A stretch of 64,000 nucleotides of DNA from Schlegelella_A sp036263655 (GTDB lineage: Bacteria; Pseudomonadota; Gammaproteobacteria; Burkholderiales; Burkholderiaceae_C). The notes beneath the pieces were generated by a model. The model did no database searches. It saw nothing but the letters and a program-made list of their open reading frames with translations, and had not been told where the DNA came from. This document shows, piece by piece, positions 7,172 through 16,916 of this stretch (its first letter is position 1; each line of letters opens with the position of its first letter). The stretch spans positions 1-64,000 of the forward strand of contig DATAGP010000050.1 in the NCBI GenBank assembly GCA_036263655.1, in the 5' to 3' direction. Position numbers and translations under genes: made by a program.

Positions 7172-7516
7172 ATGAACAAGATTCGTAAAGGCGACCAGGT
7201 GATCGTGCTCACCGGCCGCGACAAGGGCCGCCGCGGCACCGTGCTGAGCCGGGTCGACGAGGAGCGGCTGATCGTCGAGGGCGTCAATGTCGTGAAGAAG
7301 CACGTCAAGCCGAACCCGATGAAGGGCGTCACGGGCGGCGTGATCGACAAGACGCTGTCGATCCACCAGTCCAACGTCGCCATCTTCAATGCCGCGACCG
7401 GCAAGGCCGACCGCGTCGGCATCAAGCTGCTGAGCGAAGACGAGAAGAAGCAGCGCAAGACGCAGGAGCGGGGCGTTCGCGTCTTCCGCTCGAGCGGCGC
7501 AGAGATCAAGGCTTGA
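7172..7516 (+). CDS. rplX: 50S ribosomal protein L24
   Basis: The 114-residue product starts MNKIRKGDQVIVLTGRDKGRRGTVL, the KOW motif of L24, an assembly-initiator protein of the 50S subunit. ERLIVEGVNVVKKHVKPNP follows as expected. It is about ten residues longer than E. coli L24, all in the C-terminal tail (RTQ-like basic segment, then VFRSSGAEIKA). It is spaced 25 bp from rplN and 10 bp from rplE. Confidence 0.97.
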   Translation: MNKIRKGDQVIVLTGRDKGRRGTVLSRVDEERLIVEGVNVVKKHVKPNPMKGVTGGVIDKTLSIHQSNVAIFNAATGKADRVGIKLLSEDEKKQRKTQERGVRVFRSSGAEIKA

Positions 7517-7526
7517 GAGGCTGACC

Positions 7527-8066
7527 ATGGCTCGTTTGCAAGAGTTCTATCGCGAGAAGGTCGTCCCCGACCTGATGGCCAAGTTCGGCTACAAGTCCTC
7601 GATGCAGGCCCCGCGGATCACCAAGATCACGCTGAACATGGGCGTGTCGGAGGCGGTGTCGGACAAGAAGGTCATGGACCATGCCGTCTCCGACCTGTCG
7701 AAGATCGCCGGCCAGAAGCCGGTGGTCACCAAGTCCAAGAAGGCGATCGCCGGCTTCAAGATCCGCGACGGCGTGCCGATCGGCTGCATGGTCACGCTGC
7801 GCGGCGTGCGCATGTACGAGTTCCTCGACCGCTTCGTGACCATCGCGCTGCCGCGCGTGCGCGACTTCCGCGGCATCTCGTCGCGCGCGTTCGACGGCCG
7901 CGGCAACTACAACGTCGGTGTGAAGGAACAGATCATCTTTCCGGAGCTCGAGTACGACAAGATCGACGCGCTGCGCGGCTTGAACATCTCGATCACGACA
8001 TCGGCGAAGACGGACGAGGAGTGCCGCGCACTGCTCACCGCGTTCAAGTTTCCGTTCAAGACCTGA
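7527..8066 (+). CDS. rplE: 50S ribosomal protein L5
   Basis: The 179-residue product has the normal L5 length and the conserved ITLNMGVSEAV, GQKPVVTKSKKAIAGFKIRDG and FRGISSRAFDGRGNYNVG stretches. L5 binds 5S rRNA with L18 and forms the B1b bridge to S13. The ribosome binding site is GAGAGG with the ATG about 9 bases later. Confidence 0.98.
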   Translation: MARLQEFYREKVVPDLMAKFGYKSSMQAPRITKITLNMGVSEAVSDKKVMDHAVSDLSKIAGQKPVVTKSKKAIAGFKIRDGVPIGCMVTLRGVRMYEFLDRFVTIALPRVRDFRGISSRAFDGRGNYNVGVKEQIIFPELEYDKIDALRGLNISITTSAKTDEECRALLTAFKFPFKT

Positions 8067-8078
8067 AGGGTTTCGACA

Positions 8079-8384
8079 GTGGCCAAAGTTTCCCTGATCC
8101 AGCGCGAGCTGAAGCGCACCCAGATGGTCGCCAAGTTCGCCAAGAAGCACGCCGAGCTGAAGGCAGCCGCGAACGACGCCAGCAAGTCGGACGAAGATCG
8201 CTACGCGGCCCGGCTCGAGCTGCAGAAGCTGCCGCGCAATGCCTATCCGACGCGCCAGCGCAACCGCTGCGGCTTGACGGGTCGCCCGCGCGGGACGTTC
8301 CGCAAGTTCGGGCTGTCCCGCAACAAGATCCGCGAGATGGCCTTCAAGGGGGACATCCCCGGGATCATCAAGGCCAGCTGGTAG
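8079..8384 (+). CDS. rpsN: 30S ribosomal protein S14
   Basis: It starts with GTG at 8079 and encodes 101 residues, the long form of S14 that lacks the zinc-binding CXXC pairs (type C-minus). It ends with the conserved NRCGLTGRPRGTFRKFGLSRNKIREMAFKGDIPGIIKASW. S14 completes the 30S head with S3 and S10. A missing zinc site is normal for proteobacterial housekeeping S14. Confidence 0.97.
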   Translation: MAKVSLIQRELKRTQMVAKFAKKHAELKAAANDASKSDEDRYAARLELQKLPRNAYPTRQRNRCGLTGRPRGTFRKFGLSRNKIREMAFKGDIPGIIKASW

Positions 8385-8422
8385 TCGGACCGCCGCACGC
8401 GCGCCGAAGAGGAGTTTGATCC

Positions 8423-8818
8423 ATGAGCATGAGTGATCCGATCGCCGATATGCTGACCCGCATCCGCAACGCGCAGATGGTCGAGAAGCCGACCGTGACG
8501 CTGCCGTCGTCGAAGCTGAAGGCGGCGATCGCCAAGGTCCTGAAGGACGAGGGCTACATCGACGATTTCGCGGTGCGCGGCGACGGCGCCAAGCCGGAGC
8601 TCGAGATCGCCCTGAAGTACTACGCCGGCCGTCCCGTGATCGAGAAGATCGAGCGCGTGAGCCGCCCGGGCCTGCGCGTCTACAAGGGTCGCCACGACAT
8701 CCCGAGCGTCATGAACGGGCTCGGTGTCGCCATCGTCACGACGCCAAAGGGCGTCATGACCGATCGCAAGGCGCGCCAGGCCGGCATCGGCGGCGAAGTC
8801 CTCTGCTACGTGTCGTAA
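8423..8818 (+). CDS. rpsH: 30S ribosomal protein S8
   Basis: The 131-residue product starts MSMSDPIADMLTRIRNAQ and ends GGEVLCYVS, both S8 signatures. S8 organises the central domain of 16S rRNA. In E. coli it is the autogenous repressor of the spc operon, binding a site at the start of rplE that mimics its rRNA target; I did not verify such a site here. GAGGAG precedes the ATG. Twelve bases separate it from rplF. Confidence 0.98.
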   Translation: MSMSDPIADMLTRIRNAQMVEKPTVTLPSSKLKAAIAKVLKDEGYIDDFAVRGDGAKPELEIALKYYAGRPVIEKIERVSRPGLRVYKGRHDIPSVMNGLGVAIVTTPKGVMTDRKARQAGIGGEVLCYVS

Positions 8819-8830
8819 GGAGAGGGAGCC

Positions 8831-9364
8831 ATGTCTCGCGTAGGAAAGATGCCGCTGGAAGTGCCGAAGGGCGTCGACGTGTCGTTGACGGCCGAGCAGA
8901 TCAGCGTCAAGGGTTCGATGGGCACGCTGGTGCGCGCGACCAACGAGCTCGTCACCGTGAAGAACGAGGACGGCAAGCTCATGTTCGCGCCGGCCAACCA
9001 GTCGGTCGAGGCCGACGCCATGTCCGGGACGATGCGCGCGCTGGTGGCGAACATGGTCGGCGGCGTCACCAAGGGGTTCGAGAAGCGCCTGGCGCTGGTC
9101 GGCGTCGGCTACCGCGCCACGGCGCAGGGCTCGAAGCTGAACCTGCAGATCGGCTACTCGCACCCCATCTCGAAGGACATGCCCGCCGGCGTCAAGGTCG
9201 AGTGCCCGACCCAGACCGAGATCGTGATCAAGGGCGCCGACGCCCAGGCCGTCGGCCAGGTCGCTGCCGAGGTTCGTGCGCTGCGTCCGCCGGAGCCCTA
9301 CAAGGGCAAGGGCATCCGCTACGCGGACGAGAAGGTCACGATCAAGGAAACGAAGAAGAAGTAA
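8831..9364 (+). CDS. rplF: 50S ribosomal protein L6
   Basis: The 177-residue product begins MSRVGKMPLEVPKGVDV and has the second-domain signature PEPYKGKGIRYADEKVTIKETKKK at its C-terminus. L6 is near the factor-binding region and the sarcin-ricin loop. AAGGAGAGG precedes the ATG and is one of the strongest ribosome binding sites of the group. Confidence 0.98.
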   Translation: MSRVGKMPLEVPKGVDVSLTAEQISVKGSMGTLVRATNELVTVKNEDGKLMFAPANQSVEADAMSGTMRALVANMVGGVTKGFEKRLALVGVGYRATAQGSKLNLQIGYSHPISKDMPAGVKVECPTQTEIVIKGADAQAVGQVAAEVRALRPPEPYKGKGIRYADEKVTIKETKKK

Positions 9365-9374
9365 GGAGCCGACG

Positions 9375-9752
9375 ATGCTGAGCAAGAAAGACCAACGGGT
9401 TCGCCGCTCGCGCCAGACGCGGGCGCGCATCGCCGTGCAGCGGGTCGCGCGGCTGACCGTGCATCGGAGCAACCTCCATATCTACGCCAGCCTGATCTCC
9501 GACGACGGCTCGCGCGTGCTGGCGAGCGCCTCGTCGGTCGAGCCGGACGTGCGCAAGAGCCTCGCCGGAGAAGGCAAGGCGACGGGCAAGGGCGGCAACG
9601 TGGCCGCGGCATCGATCGTCGGCAAGCGCATCGCCGAGAAGGCGAAGGCGGCCGGCATCGAGAAGGTGGCGTTCGACCGCGCCGGCTTCGCCTACCACGG
9701 CCGCGTCAAGGCGCTGGCCGAGGCGGCTCGCGAAGCCGGCCTGCAGTTCTGA
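9375..9752 (+). CDS. rplR: 50S ribosomal protein L18
   Basis: The ATG at 9375 behind AAGGAG gives 125 residues, a few more than E. coli L18 (117). It has the basic start (KKDQRVRRSRQTRARI), the LTVHRSNLHIYASLISDDG strand and the VAFDRAGFAYHGRVKALAEAAREAGLQF end that binds 5S rRNA. The open frame extends upstream into rplF, but that part is a shadow. Confidence 0.97.
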   Translation: MLSKKDQRVRRSRQTRARIAVQRVARLTVHRSNLHIYASLISDDGSRVLASASSVEPDVRKSLAGEGKATGKGGNVAAASIVGKRIAEKAKAAGIEKVAFDRAGFAYHGRVKALAEAAREAGLQF

Positions 9753-9785
9753 TCGAGCCCCAAGCGGCACACACAGGAATCGAAG

Positions 9786-10304
9786 ATGGCAAAGTTTCAA
9801 CCCCGCGCCCAGACCGAAGGCAACGACGACGGCCTGAAGGAAAAGATGATCGCGGTCAACCGCGTCACCAAGGTGGTGAAGGGCGGCCGCACGCTCAGCT
9901 TCGCCGCGCTCACTGTCGTGGGTGATGGCGACGGCCGCGTCGGCATGGGCAAGGGCAAGGCCAAGGAAGTGCCGGTGTCGGTCACCAAGGCCATGGAGTC
10001 GGCCCGACGCAACATGATCAAGGTGCAGCTGAAGAACGGCACCATCCATCACAAGGTGGTCGGCGAGCACGGCGCGTCGCGGGTCCTGATGGCGCCGGCG
10101 AAGCCCGGCGACGGGATCATCGCCGGCGGCCCGATGCGGGCGGTGTTCGAGGTGATGGGCGTGACCGACATCGTCTGCAAGAGCCTCGGCTCGTCGAACC
10201 CCTACAACATCGTTCGCGCCACGCTCGACGGCCTGAAGCACTGCAGCACGCCGGCGGAGATCGCCGCCAAGCGCGGCCTCACGGTCGAAGAGATCACGGG
10301 CTGA
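9786..10304 (+). CDS. rpsE: 30S ribosomal protein S5
   Basis: The 172-residue product contains the S5 double-stranded-RNA-binding-like domain (LKEKMIAVNRVTKVVKGGRTLSF), the loop VGDGDGRVGMGKGKAKEVP and the C-terminal GSSNPYNIVRATLDGL. S5 helps decoding accuracy; ram mutations map here in E. coli. It sits between rplR and rpmD as in the standard spc order. Confidence 0.98.
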   Translation: MAKFQPRAQTEGNDDGLKEKMIAVNRVTKVVKGGRTLSFAALTVVGDGDGRVGMGKGKAKEVPVSVTKAMESARRNMIKVQLKNGTIHHKVVGEHGASRVLMAPAKPGDGIIAGGPMRAVFEVMGVTDIVCKSLGSSNPYNIVRATLDGLKHCSTPAEIAAKRGLTVEEITG

Positions 10305-10336
10305 GCGGCATCCGCCCGAGCACTGGAAAGAGCGCC

Positions 10337-10531
10337 ATGAGCGACAAGCAAAGCGAAAAGTCGACCGTCAAGGTCAAGCTGGTCAAGAGCATTGCCGGCA
10401 CGCGCGAGTCGCATCGCGCGACCGTGCGCGGCCTGGGCCTGCGCAAGCTGAACAGCGAATCGACCCTGGAAGACACGCCGTCGGTGCGCGGGATGATCAA
10501 CAAGGTCTCGTACCTGGTGAAGGTGCTCTGA
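10337..10531 (+). CDS. rpmD: 50S ribosomal protein L30
   Basis: The 64-residue product matches L30: VKVKLVKSIAGTRESHRATVRGLGLRKL followed by the VRGMINKVSYLVKV end. The first nine residues (MSDKQSEKS) are a short extra start. GAAAGAG about 6 bases before the ATG is the probable ribosome binding site. It is followed by rplO after 23 bp. Confidence 0.96.
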   Translation: MSDKQSEKSTVKVKLVKSIAGTRESHRATVRGLGLRKLNSESTLEDTPSVRGMINKVSYLVKVL

Positions 10532-10554
10532 GCCGTCAGGGGGAAGCAAGGAAC

Positions 10555-10986
10555 ATGGAACTCAACACCCTCAAGCCGGCCGAAGGCTCGAAAAAGGCGC
10601 GTCGCCGCGTCGGGCGCGGCATCGGCTCCGGCATCGGCAAGACCGCGGGCCGCGGCCACAAGGGCCAGAAGTCGCGCGCCGGCGGGTACCACAAGGTCGG
10701 CTTCGAAGGCGGCCAGATGCCGCTGCAGCGCCGCTTGCCCAAGCGCGGCTTCAAGTCGCGCACGGCTGCCTACAACGCCGAGATCACCCTGGCTGCCCTG
10801 CAGCGCCTGGGCGCGGCCGAGGTCGATCTGCTGACCCTGAAGCAGGCCAAGCTCGTGAGCGAGATGACCAAGAACGTCAAGGTCATCAAGAGCGGCGAGC
10901 TGACGCTGAAGGTGGCGCTGAGCGGAGTGGCCGCCACCGCCGGCGCCAAGGCCGCCATCGAGGCCGCCGGCGGCTCGGTGGCCTGA
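10555..10986 (+). CDS. rplO: 50S ribosomal protein L15
   Basis: The 143-residue product starts MELNTLKPAEGSKKARRRVGRGIGSG and contains GRGHKGQKSRAG and GFEGGQMPLQRRLPKRGF, the conserved L15 core. It is a late-assembly 50S protein. It precedes secY, as in most bacteria. Its C-terminus is somewhat Ala-rich but within the family's range. Confidence 0.98.
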   Translation: MELNTLKPAEGSKKARRRVGRGIGSGIGKTAGRGHKGQKSRAGGYHKVGFEGGQMPLQRRLPKRGFKSRTAAYNAEITLAALQRLGAAEVDLLTLKQAKLVSEMTKNVKVIKSGELTLKVALSGVAATAGAKAAIEAAGGSVA

Positions 10987-11009
10987 CCCGGCGTGCGAGG
11001 AATCTGACC

Positions 11010-12320
<1,311 letters not shown>

Positions 12321-12378
12321 GCGCTTTTCCAGCCACACAACCTCAAGATCGAACGAAGGACGACCCGACGCGGAACGC

Positions 12379-12597
12379 ATGGCGAAAGACGACGTCATTC
12401 AGATGCAGGGCGAGATTCTGGAGAATCTGCCGAACGCCACGTTTCGTGTGAAGCTGGAAAACGGTCATGTGGTGCTCGGCCACATCTCGGGAAAGATGCG
12501 CATGCACTACATCCGCATCCTGCCGGGCGACAAGGTGACCGTCGAGTTGACGCCGTACGACCTGAGCCGGGCGCGCATCGTGTTCCGCGCCAAGTGA
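12379..12597 (+). CDS. infA: Translation initiation factor IF-1
   Basis: The 72-residue product is a single OB-fold: MAKDDVIQMQGEILENLPNATFRVKLENGH...HISGKMRMHYIRILPGDKV...ARIVFRAK. IF-1 occupies the 30S A site during initiation. Its place between secY and rpmJ is typical of betaproteobacteria and Gram-positives; in E. coli infA is elsewhere. The spacing to secY is 58 bp. Confidence 0.98.
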   Translation: MAKDDVIQMQGEILENLPNATFRVKLENGHVVLGHISGKMRMHYIRILPGDKVTVELTPYDLSRARIVFRAK

Positions 12598-12625
12598 AGA
12601 GACGAACAGAGATCAGGAGCGAGAG

Positions 12626-12739
12626 ATGAAAGTCGCAGCATCGGTCAAGAAGATGTGCCGCCATTGCAAGGTCATCCGGCGCAAGGGCGTCGTGCGCGTG
12701 ATCTGCACCGACCCCCGGCACAAGCAGCGCCAGGGCTGA
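12626..12739 (+). CDS. rpmJ: 50S ribosomal protein L36
   Basis: A short gene read directly from the sequence: ATG at 12626 after CAGGAGCGAG, TGA at 12737-12739, 37 codons. The peptide MKVAASVKKMCRHCKVIRRK continues to a C-terminal DPRHKQRQG. Cys11, Cys14, Cys27 and His32 form the zinc ribbon, so this is the zinc-binding (C-plus) type. It is followed by rpsM after 47 bp. Confidence 0.97.
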   Translation: MKVAASVKKMCRHCKVIRRKGVVRVICTDPRHKQRQG

Positions 12740-12786
12740 GGCGATCCGCCATCGTCTGAACGCAGGAAGCAAGAACGAGGAACTCC

Positions 12787-13152
12787 ATGGCACGTATCGC
12801 CGGCATCAACATTCCGCCTCACAAGCACACCGAGATCGGACTGACGTCGATCTACGGCATCGGCCGGTCGACGGCGCAGAAGATCTGCGTCAACGCCGGC
12901 GTGCCGCTCGACCGCAAGGTGAAGGATCTCACCGACACCGACCTCGAGCGCATCCGCGAGGAGATCGGCCGCATCGCGATCGAGGGCGACCTTCGCCGCG
13001 AGATGTCGATCAACATCAAGCGTCTGATGGACCTCGGCTGCTACCGCGGCTTCCGCCATCGCCGCGGCCTGCCGGTGCGCGGCCAGCGCACAAAGACCAA
13101 CGCGCGCACCCGCAAGGGCCCGCGCAAGAGCGGCGCGCTCGTCAAGAAGTGA
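12787..13152 (+). CDS. rpsM: 30S ribosomal protein S13
   Basis: The 121-residue product starts MARIAGINIPPHKHTEIGLTSIYGIG and ends with the basic tail RTKTNARTRKGPRKSG. S13 forms the head bridges to the 50S subunit and touches the P-site tRNA. It is the first gene of the alpha group. AGGAA precedes the ATG. Confidence 0.98.
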   Translation: MARIAGINIPPHKHTEIGLTSIYGIGRSTAQKICVNAGVPLDRKVKDLTDTDLERIREEIGRIAIEGDLRREMSINIKRLMDLGCYRGFRHRRGLPVRGQRTKTNARTRKGPRKSGALVKK

Positions 13153-13188
13153 CGCCGCCCAGCAACCGTTCGACAAGAGGTCCGCTCC

Positions 13189-13593
13189 ATGGCTAAACCG
13201 CCCGTCAATACCGCCGCCCAGCGCGTGCGCAAGAAGGTCCGCAAGAACGTCGCCGACGGCGTCGCGCACGTCCACGCGTCCTTCAACAACACCATCATCA
13301 CGATCACGGACCGCCAGGGCAGCGCCCTGGCCTGGGCGTCGAGCGGCGGGCAGGGCTTCAAGGGTTCGCGCAAATCGACCCCCTTCGCCGCCCAGGTGGC
13401 CGCCGAGACGGCCGGCCGTGCGGCGCAGGACCAGGGCATCAAGACGCTCGACGTCCGCATCAAGGGCCCCGGGCCCGGCCGCGAGTCGTCGGTGCGCGCG
13501 CTGGCGTCGCTCGGCATCCGCATCAACTCCATCTCCGACGTGACGCCGGTGCCGCACAACGGCTGCCGGCCCCAGAAGCGGCGCCGCATCTGA
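13189..13593 (+). CDS. rpsK: 30S ribosomal protein S11
   Basis: The 134-residue product has the S11 core HVHASFNNTIITITDRQG, KSTPFAAQVAAE and the C-terminal DVTPVPHNGCRPQKRRRI. It is located at the platform of the 30S subunit near the E site. A 116-bp gap follows before rpsD, longer than most in the alpha group; no clear structure stands out in it. Confidence 0.98.
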   Translation: MAKPPVNTAAQRVRKKVRKNVADGVAHVHASFNNTIITITDRQGSALAWASSGGQGFKGSRKSTPFAAQVAAETAGRAAQDQGIKTLDVRIKGPGPGRESSVRALASLGIRINSISDVTPVPHNGCRPQKRRRI

Positions 13594-13709
13594 GGCCCGC
13601 ATCGCACCAGCTTCACCCCAAGCCCACCGTCTGAGCGCCGACAACAACAACCCGCCAGACTCGCGCAGGCTCCCCTGAGCCCTGCGTCAGACGATACAAA
13701 GGACATCAC

Positions 13710-14333
13710 GTGGCACGTTATCTCGGCCCGAAGGCCAAGCTCTCCCGCCGGGAAGGCACCGATCTCTTTCTGAAGAGCGCTCGCCGCCCGATCGGCGACA
13801 AGGCCAAGTTCGACTCGAAGCCCGGCCAGCACGGCCGCACCTCGGGCACCCGCACGTCCGACTTCGGCCTGCAGCTGCGCGAGAAGCAGAAGGTCAAGCG
13901 CATGTACGGCGTGCTCGAGCGCCAGTTCCGCCGCTACTTCGAGGAAGCGACCCGGCGCCGCGGCAACACGGGTGCGAACCTGCTGTCGCTGCTGGAATCG
14001 CGTCTGGACAACGTCGTCTACCGGATGGGCTTCGGCTCGACCCGCGCCGAGGCGCGCCAACTGGTGTCGCACCGCGGCATCACGGTCAATGGCGAGGTCG
14101 TCGACATCGCCTCCTACTCGGTCAAGCCCGGCGACACCGTCGGCGTCCGCGAGAAGGCGAAGAAGCAGCTCCGCGTCACCGATTCCGTCAAGCTCGCCGA
14201 AGGCCAGGGCCTGGCCGCCTGGGTGCAGGTCGACACGACCAAGCTCGAAGGCGTGTTCAAGAAGGCCCCCGACCGCGACGAGTTCGGCGCCGACATCAAG
14301 GAAGCGCTCATCGTGGAGCTGTACTCGCGATAG
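13710..14333 (+). CDS. rpsD: 30S ribosomal protein S4
   Basis: The GTG at 13710, after AAAGGA, gives 207 residues with the normal S4 start (MARYLGPKAKLSRREGTDLFL) and the S4 RNA-binding domain (LDNVVYRMGFGSTRAEARQLVSHRGITVNGEVVDI). There is no zinc motif in the N-terminus. In E. coli, S4 represses the alpha operon by binding an rpsM leader pseudoknot. The segment 14334-14493 between this gene and rpoA shows only short weak stems (for example GGGGTG at 14352-14357 with CACCCC at 14371-14376). Confidence 0.98.
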   Translation: MARYLGPKAKLSRREGTDLFLKSARRPIGDKAKFDSKPGQHGRTSGTRTSDFGLQLREKQKVKRMYGVLERQFRRYFEEATRRRGNTGANLLSLLESRLDNVVYRMGFGSTRAEARQLVSHRGITVNGEVVDIASYSVKPGDTVGVREKAKKQLRVTDSVKLAEGQGLAAWVQVDTTKLEGVFKKAPDRDEFGADIKEALIVELYSR

Positions 14334-14493
14334 CGGGTACCCCAAGACAGCGGGGTGTCGGCCGCGCCGCCACCCCTTCTCGGCATTTCCATCGCTCCGT
14401 TTGCCGGCAGCGGAGCTGTTCCACCAAGCCCGGCGCAGTCCATCAGCCTTATCGGTGTAACGAGCCGAGGGTATTGAGATCAACAGGACGTCA

Positions 14494-15480
14494 ATGCAAA
14501 CCAATCTGCTGAAACCCAAAGCCATCAACGTCGAGCCGCAAGGCGGCAACCGCGCCAAGGTGACGCTGGAGCCGTTCGAACGCGGCTACGGCCACACCCT
14601 CGGCAACGCGCTGCGCCGCGTGCTGCTGTCGTCGATGGTCGGCTATGCGCCCACGGAAGTCACGATCGCCGGCGTGCTGCACGAGTACTCGGCCATCGAT
14701 GGTGTCCAGGAAGACGTCGTCCACATCATGCTGAACCTCAAGGGCGTGGTGTTCCGGCTGCACAACCGCGACGAGGTCACGCTGGTGCTGCGCAAGGAAG
14801 GCGAGGGCCCGGTCACGGCCGGCGACATCCAGACGCCGCACGACGTCGAGATCATCAATCCCGAGCACGTCATCGCCAACCTGTCGTCGGGCGGCAAGCT
14901 CGACATGCAGATCAAGGTCGAGAAGGGCCGCAGCTACGTGCCCGGAAACCTGCGCCGCTACGGCGACGAGCCGACCAAGTCGATCGGCCGGATCGTCCTC
15001 GACGCGTCGTTCTCGCCGGTGTCGCGGGTGAGCTACACGGTCGAGAGCGCCCGCGTCGAGCAGCGCACCGATCTCGACAAGCTGGTGATGGAGATCGCCA
15101 CCAACGGCGCGATCACGCCGGAAGAAGCGATCCGCTCGTCGGCGAAGATCCTCGTCGAGCAGCTGGCCGTGTTCGCCCAGCTGGAAGGCCAGATCGGCGA
15201 GATGTTCGAGCCGCAGCCGACGCGCACCACGCAGTTCGACCCGATCCTGCTCCGCCCGGTCGACGAGCTCGAGCTGACCGTGCGCTCGGCCAACTGCCTG
15301 AAGGCCGAGAACATCTACTACATCGGCGATCTGATCCAGCGCACCGAGACCGAGCTGCTGAAGACCCCGAACCTCGGACGCAAGTCGCTGAACGAGATCA
15401 AGGAAGTGCTCGCCTCGCGCGGCCTCACGCTCGGCGCCCGGCTCGAGAACTGGCCTCCCCAGGGTCTGGACAAGCGATAA
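14494..15480 (+). CDS. rpoA: DNA-directed RNA polymerase subunit alpha
   Basis: The 328-residue product is a complete alpha subunit. The N-terminal dimerisation domain contains ERGYGHTLGNALRRVLLSSM; the linker is around residues 235-245; the C-terminal domain has DELELTVRSANCLKAENIYYIGDL and the LGRKSLNEIKEVLASRGL helix that contacts UP elements and activators. It is set between rpsD and rplQ. Confidence 0.98.
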   Translation: MQTNLLKPKAINVEPQGGNRAKVTLEPFERGYGHTLGNALRRVLLSSMVGYAPTEVTIAGVLHEYSAIDGVQEDVVHIMLNLKGVVFRLHNRDEVTLVLRKEGEGPVTAGDIQTPHDVEIINPEHVIANLSSGGKLDMQIKVEKGRSYVPGNLRRYGDEPTKSIGRIVLDASFSPVSRVSYTVESARVEQRTDLDKLVMEIATNGAITPEEAIRSSAKILVEQLAVFAQLEGQIGEMFEPQPTRTTQFDPILLRPVDELELTVRSANCLKAENIYYIGDLIQRTETELLKTPNLGRKSLNEIKEVLASRGLTLGARLENWPPQGLDKR

Positions 15481-15565
15481 GAAAGACAGGGCCGCCCGAC
15501 GGCCCGGTGCACCCGCCAGTACCTGACACGGCTGGCGGCTCATAGCAAGACAGAAAGGAAGCACC

Positions 15566-15964
15566 ATGCGTCACCGTCACGGACTCCGCAAGCTCAACCG
15601 CACCTCGGAGCATCGCCTGGCGATGCTTCGCAACATGTGCGTCTCGCTGCTCCAGCACGAGGCCATCAAGACCACGCTGCCCAAGGCCAAGGAGCTGCGC
15701 CGCGTCGTCGAGCCGCTCATCACCCTCGCCAAGCAGCCGACGCTGGCCAATCGCCGCCTGGCCTTCGATCGCACCCGCGACCGGGCCATCGTCGCCAAGC
15801 TGTTCAACGAGCTCGGCCCGCGCTATCAGGCGCGCCCGGGCGGCTACACGCGAATCCTGAAGATGGGCTTCCGCGTCGGCGACAACGCGCCGATGGCGTA
15901 CGTCGAGCTCGTCGACCGGCCCGCGCCCGCCGAGCCGGCCGAGGGCGACAACGAAGCCGCCTGA
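15566..15964 (+). CDS. rplQ: 50S ribosomal protein L17
   Basis: The 132-residue product starts MRHRHGLRKLNRTSEHRLAMLRNM and ends in the conserved GGYTRILKMGFRVGDNAPMAYVELVDR followed by a short acidic, Ala/Pro-rich tail. GAAAGGAAG is the ribosome binding site. It is the last gene of the ribosomal supercluster; the ABC transporter gene starts 25 bp later, so readthrough is likely. Confidence 0.97.
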   Translation: MRHRHGLRKLNRTSEHRLAMLRNMCVSLLQHEAIKTTLPKAKELRRVVEPLITLAKQPTLANRRLAFDRTRDRAIVAKLFNELGPRYQARPGGYTRILKMGFRVGDNAPMAYVELVDRPAPAEPAEGDNEAA

Positions 15965-15989
15965 CCGAAGCAATCGGAGCGGGCGGGGC

Positions 15990-16910
15990 ATGGCCGAGCC
16001 GCTCCTTCGCATCTCGCACCTCACGAAGAAGTTCGGCGACGCGACCGTCGTCGATGACCTGTCGCTCGAGATCATGCCCGGCGAGTGCCTCGGCGTGATC
16101 GGTCCCAACGGGGCCGGCAAGACGACGACGATCCGCATCTGTCTCGGCCTCTCCGGCCCCGACGGCGGCGAGATCACGGCTTTCGGCATGCCGCTGCCGG
16201 CGCGCGTCCGCGACGCCAAGAAGCGGATCGGCGTCGTCACGCAGTTCGACAGCCTGGACCCGGATTTCACCTGTGCCGAGAACCTGCGCGTCTACGGCGC
16301 CTACTTCGGCCTGCCGCGGGCGGTGATCGACGCGCGCGTGCCCCGCCTGCTCGAGTTCGCCGCGCTGCAGGGGAAGGCGGGCGCCAAGCCGGGCGAGCTG
16401 TCGGGCGGCATGAAGCGGCGGCTCTCGCTGGGCCGCGCGCTCATCAACGACCCCGACCTGCTGCTGCTCGACGAGCCGACGACCGGCCTCGACCCGCAGG
16501 CCCGGCACCTCATGTGGGAGCGGCTCGGAACCTTGCTGCAGCAGGGCAAGTCGATCCTGCTCACCACCCACTTCATGGACGAGGCCGAGCGTCTCTGCGA
16601 CCGCCTGCTCGTGCTCGACCACGGCCGCAAGATCGCCGAGGGCACGCCGCGCGGCCTGATCGCCGAGCACCTGGAAAGCGACGTGGTCGAGGTCTACGGC
16701 GAGGGCGCGGCCGCCGCGGCACGCGCCCATGCCGCGTTGGCGCAGCGTGTGGAGACGAGCGGCGACACCGTCTTCTTCTACCTGCGCGACGCCAAGCCGC
16801 TGCTCGACGCGCTCGCGTCCGATCACCGCCTCCGCACCCTGCATCGACCGGCGAACCTGGAGGATCTGTTCCTCAAGATGACAGGCCGGCAGATCCGCGA
16901 CGACGGCTGA
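15990..16910 (+). CDS. ABC transporter ATP-binding protein, NodI-like
   Basis: The 306-residue protein has a complete nucleotide-binding domain: Walker A GPNGAGKTT near residue 40, signature LSGGMKRRLSLGRAL, Walker B LLLLDEPTTGLD and a switch histidine in LLTTHFMDEAERL. The C-terminal part (DVVEVYGEG..., DAKPLLDALASDH) resembles the extension of NodI/CcmA-type exporters. With the permease that begins 6 bp downstream it would form an ABC-2 exporter. NodI/J exports lipo-chitooligosaccharides in rhizobia, but homologues are common in betaproteobacteria without nodulation, so the substrate is unknown. Confidence 0.93.
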   Translation: MAEPLLRISHLTKKFGDATVVDDLSLEIMPGECLGVIGPNGAGKTTTIRICLGLSGPDGGEITAFGMPLPARVRDAKKRIGVVTQFDSLDPDFTCAENLRVYGAYFGLPRAVIDARVPRLLEFAALQGKAGAKPGELSGGMKRRLSLGRALINDPDLLLLDEPTTGLDPQARHLMWERLGTLLQQGKSILLTTHFMDEAERLCDRLLVLDHGRKIAEGTPRGLIAEHLESDVVEVYGEGAAAAARAHAALAQRVETSGDTVFFYLRDAKPLLDALASDHRLRTLHRPANLEDLFLKMTGRQIRDDG

Positions 16911-16916
16911 GACCGC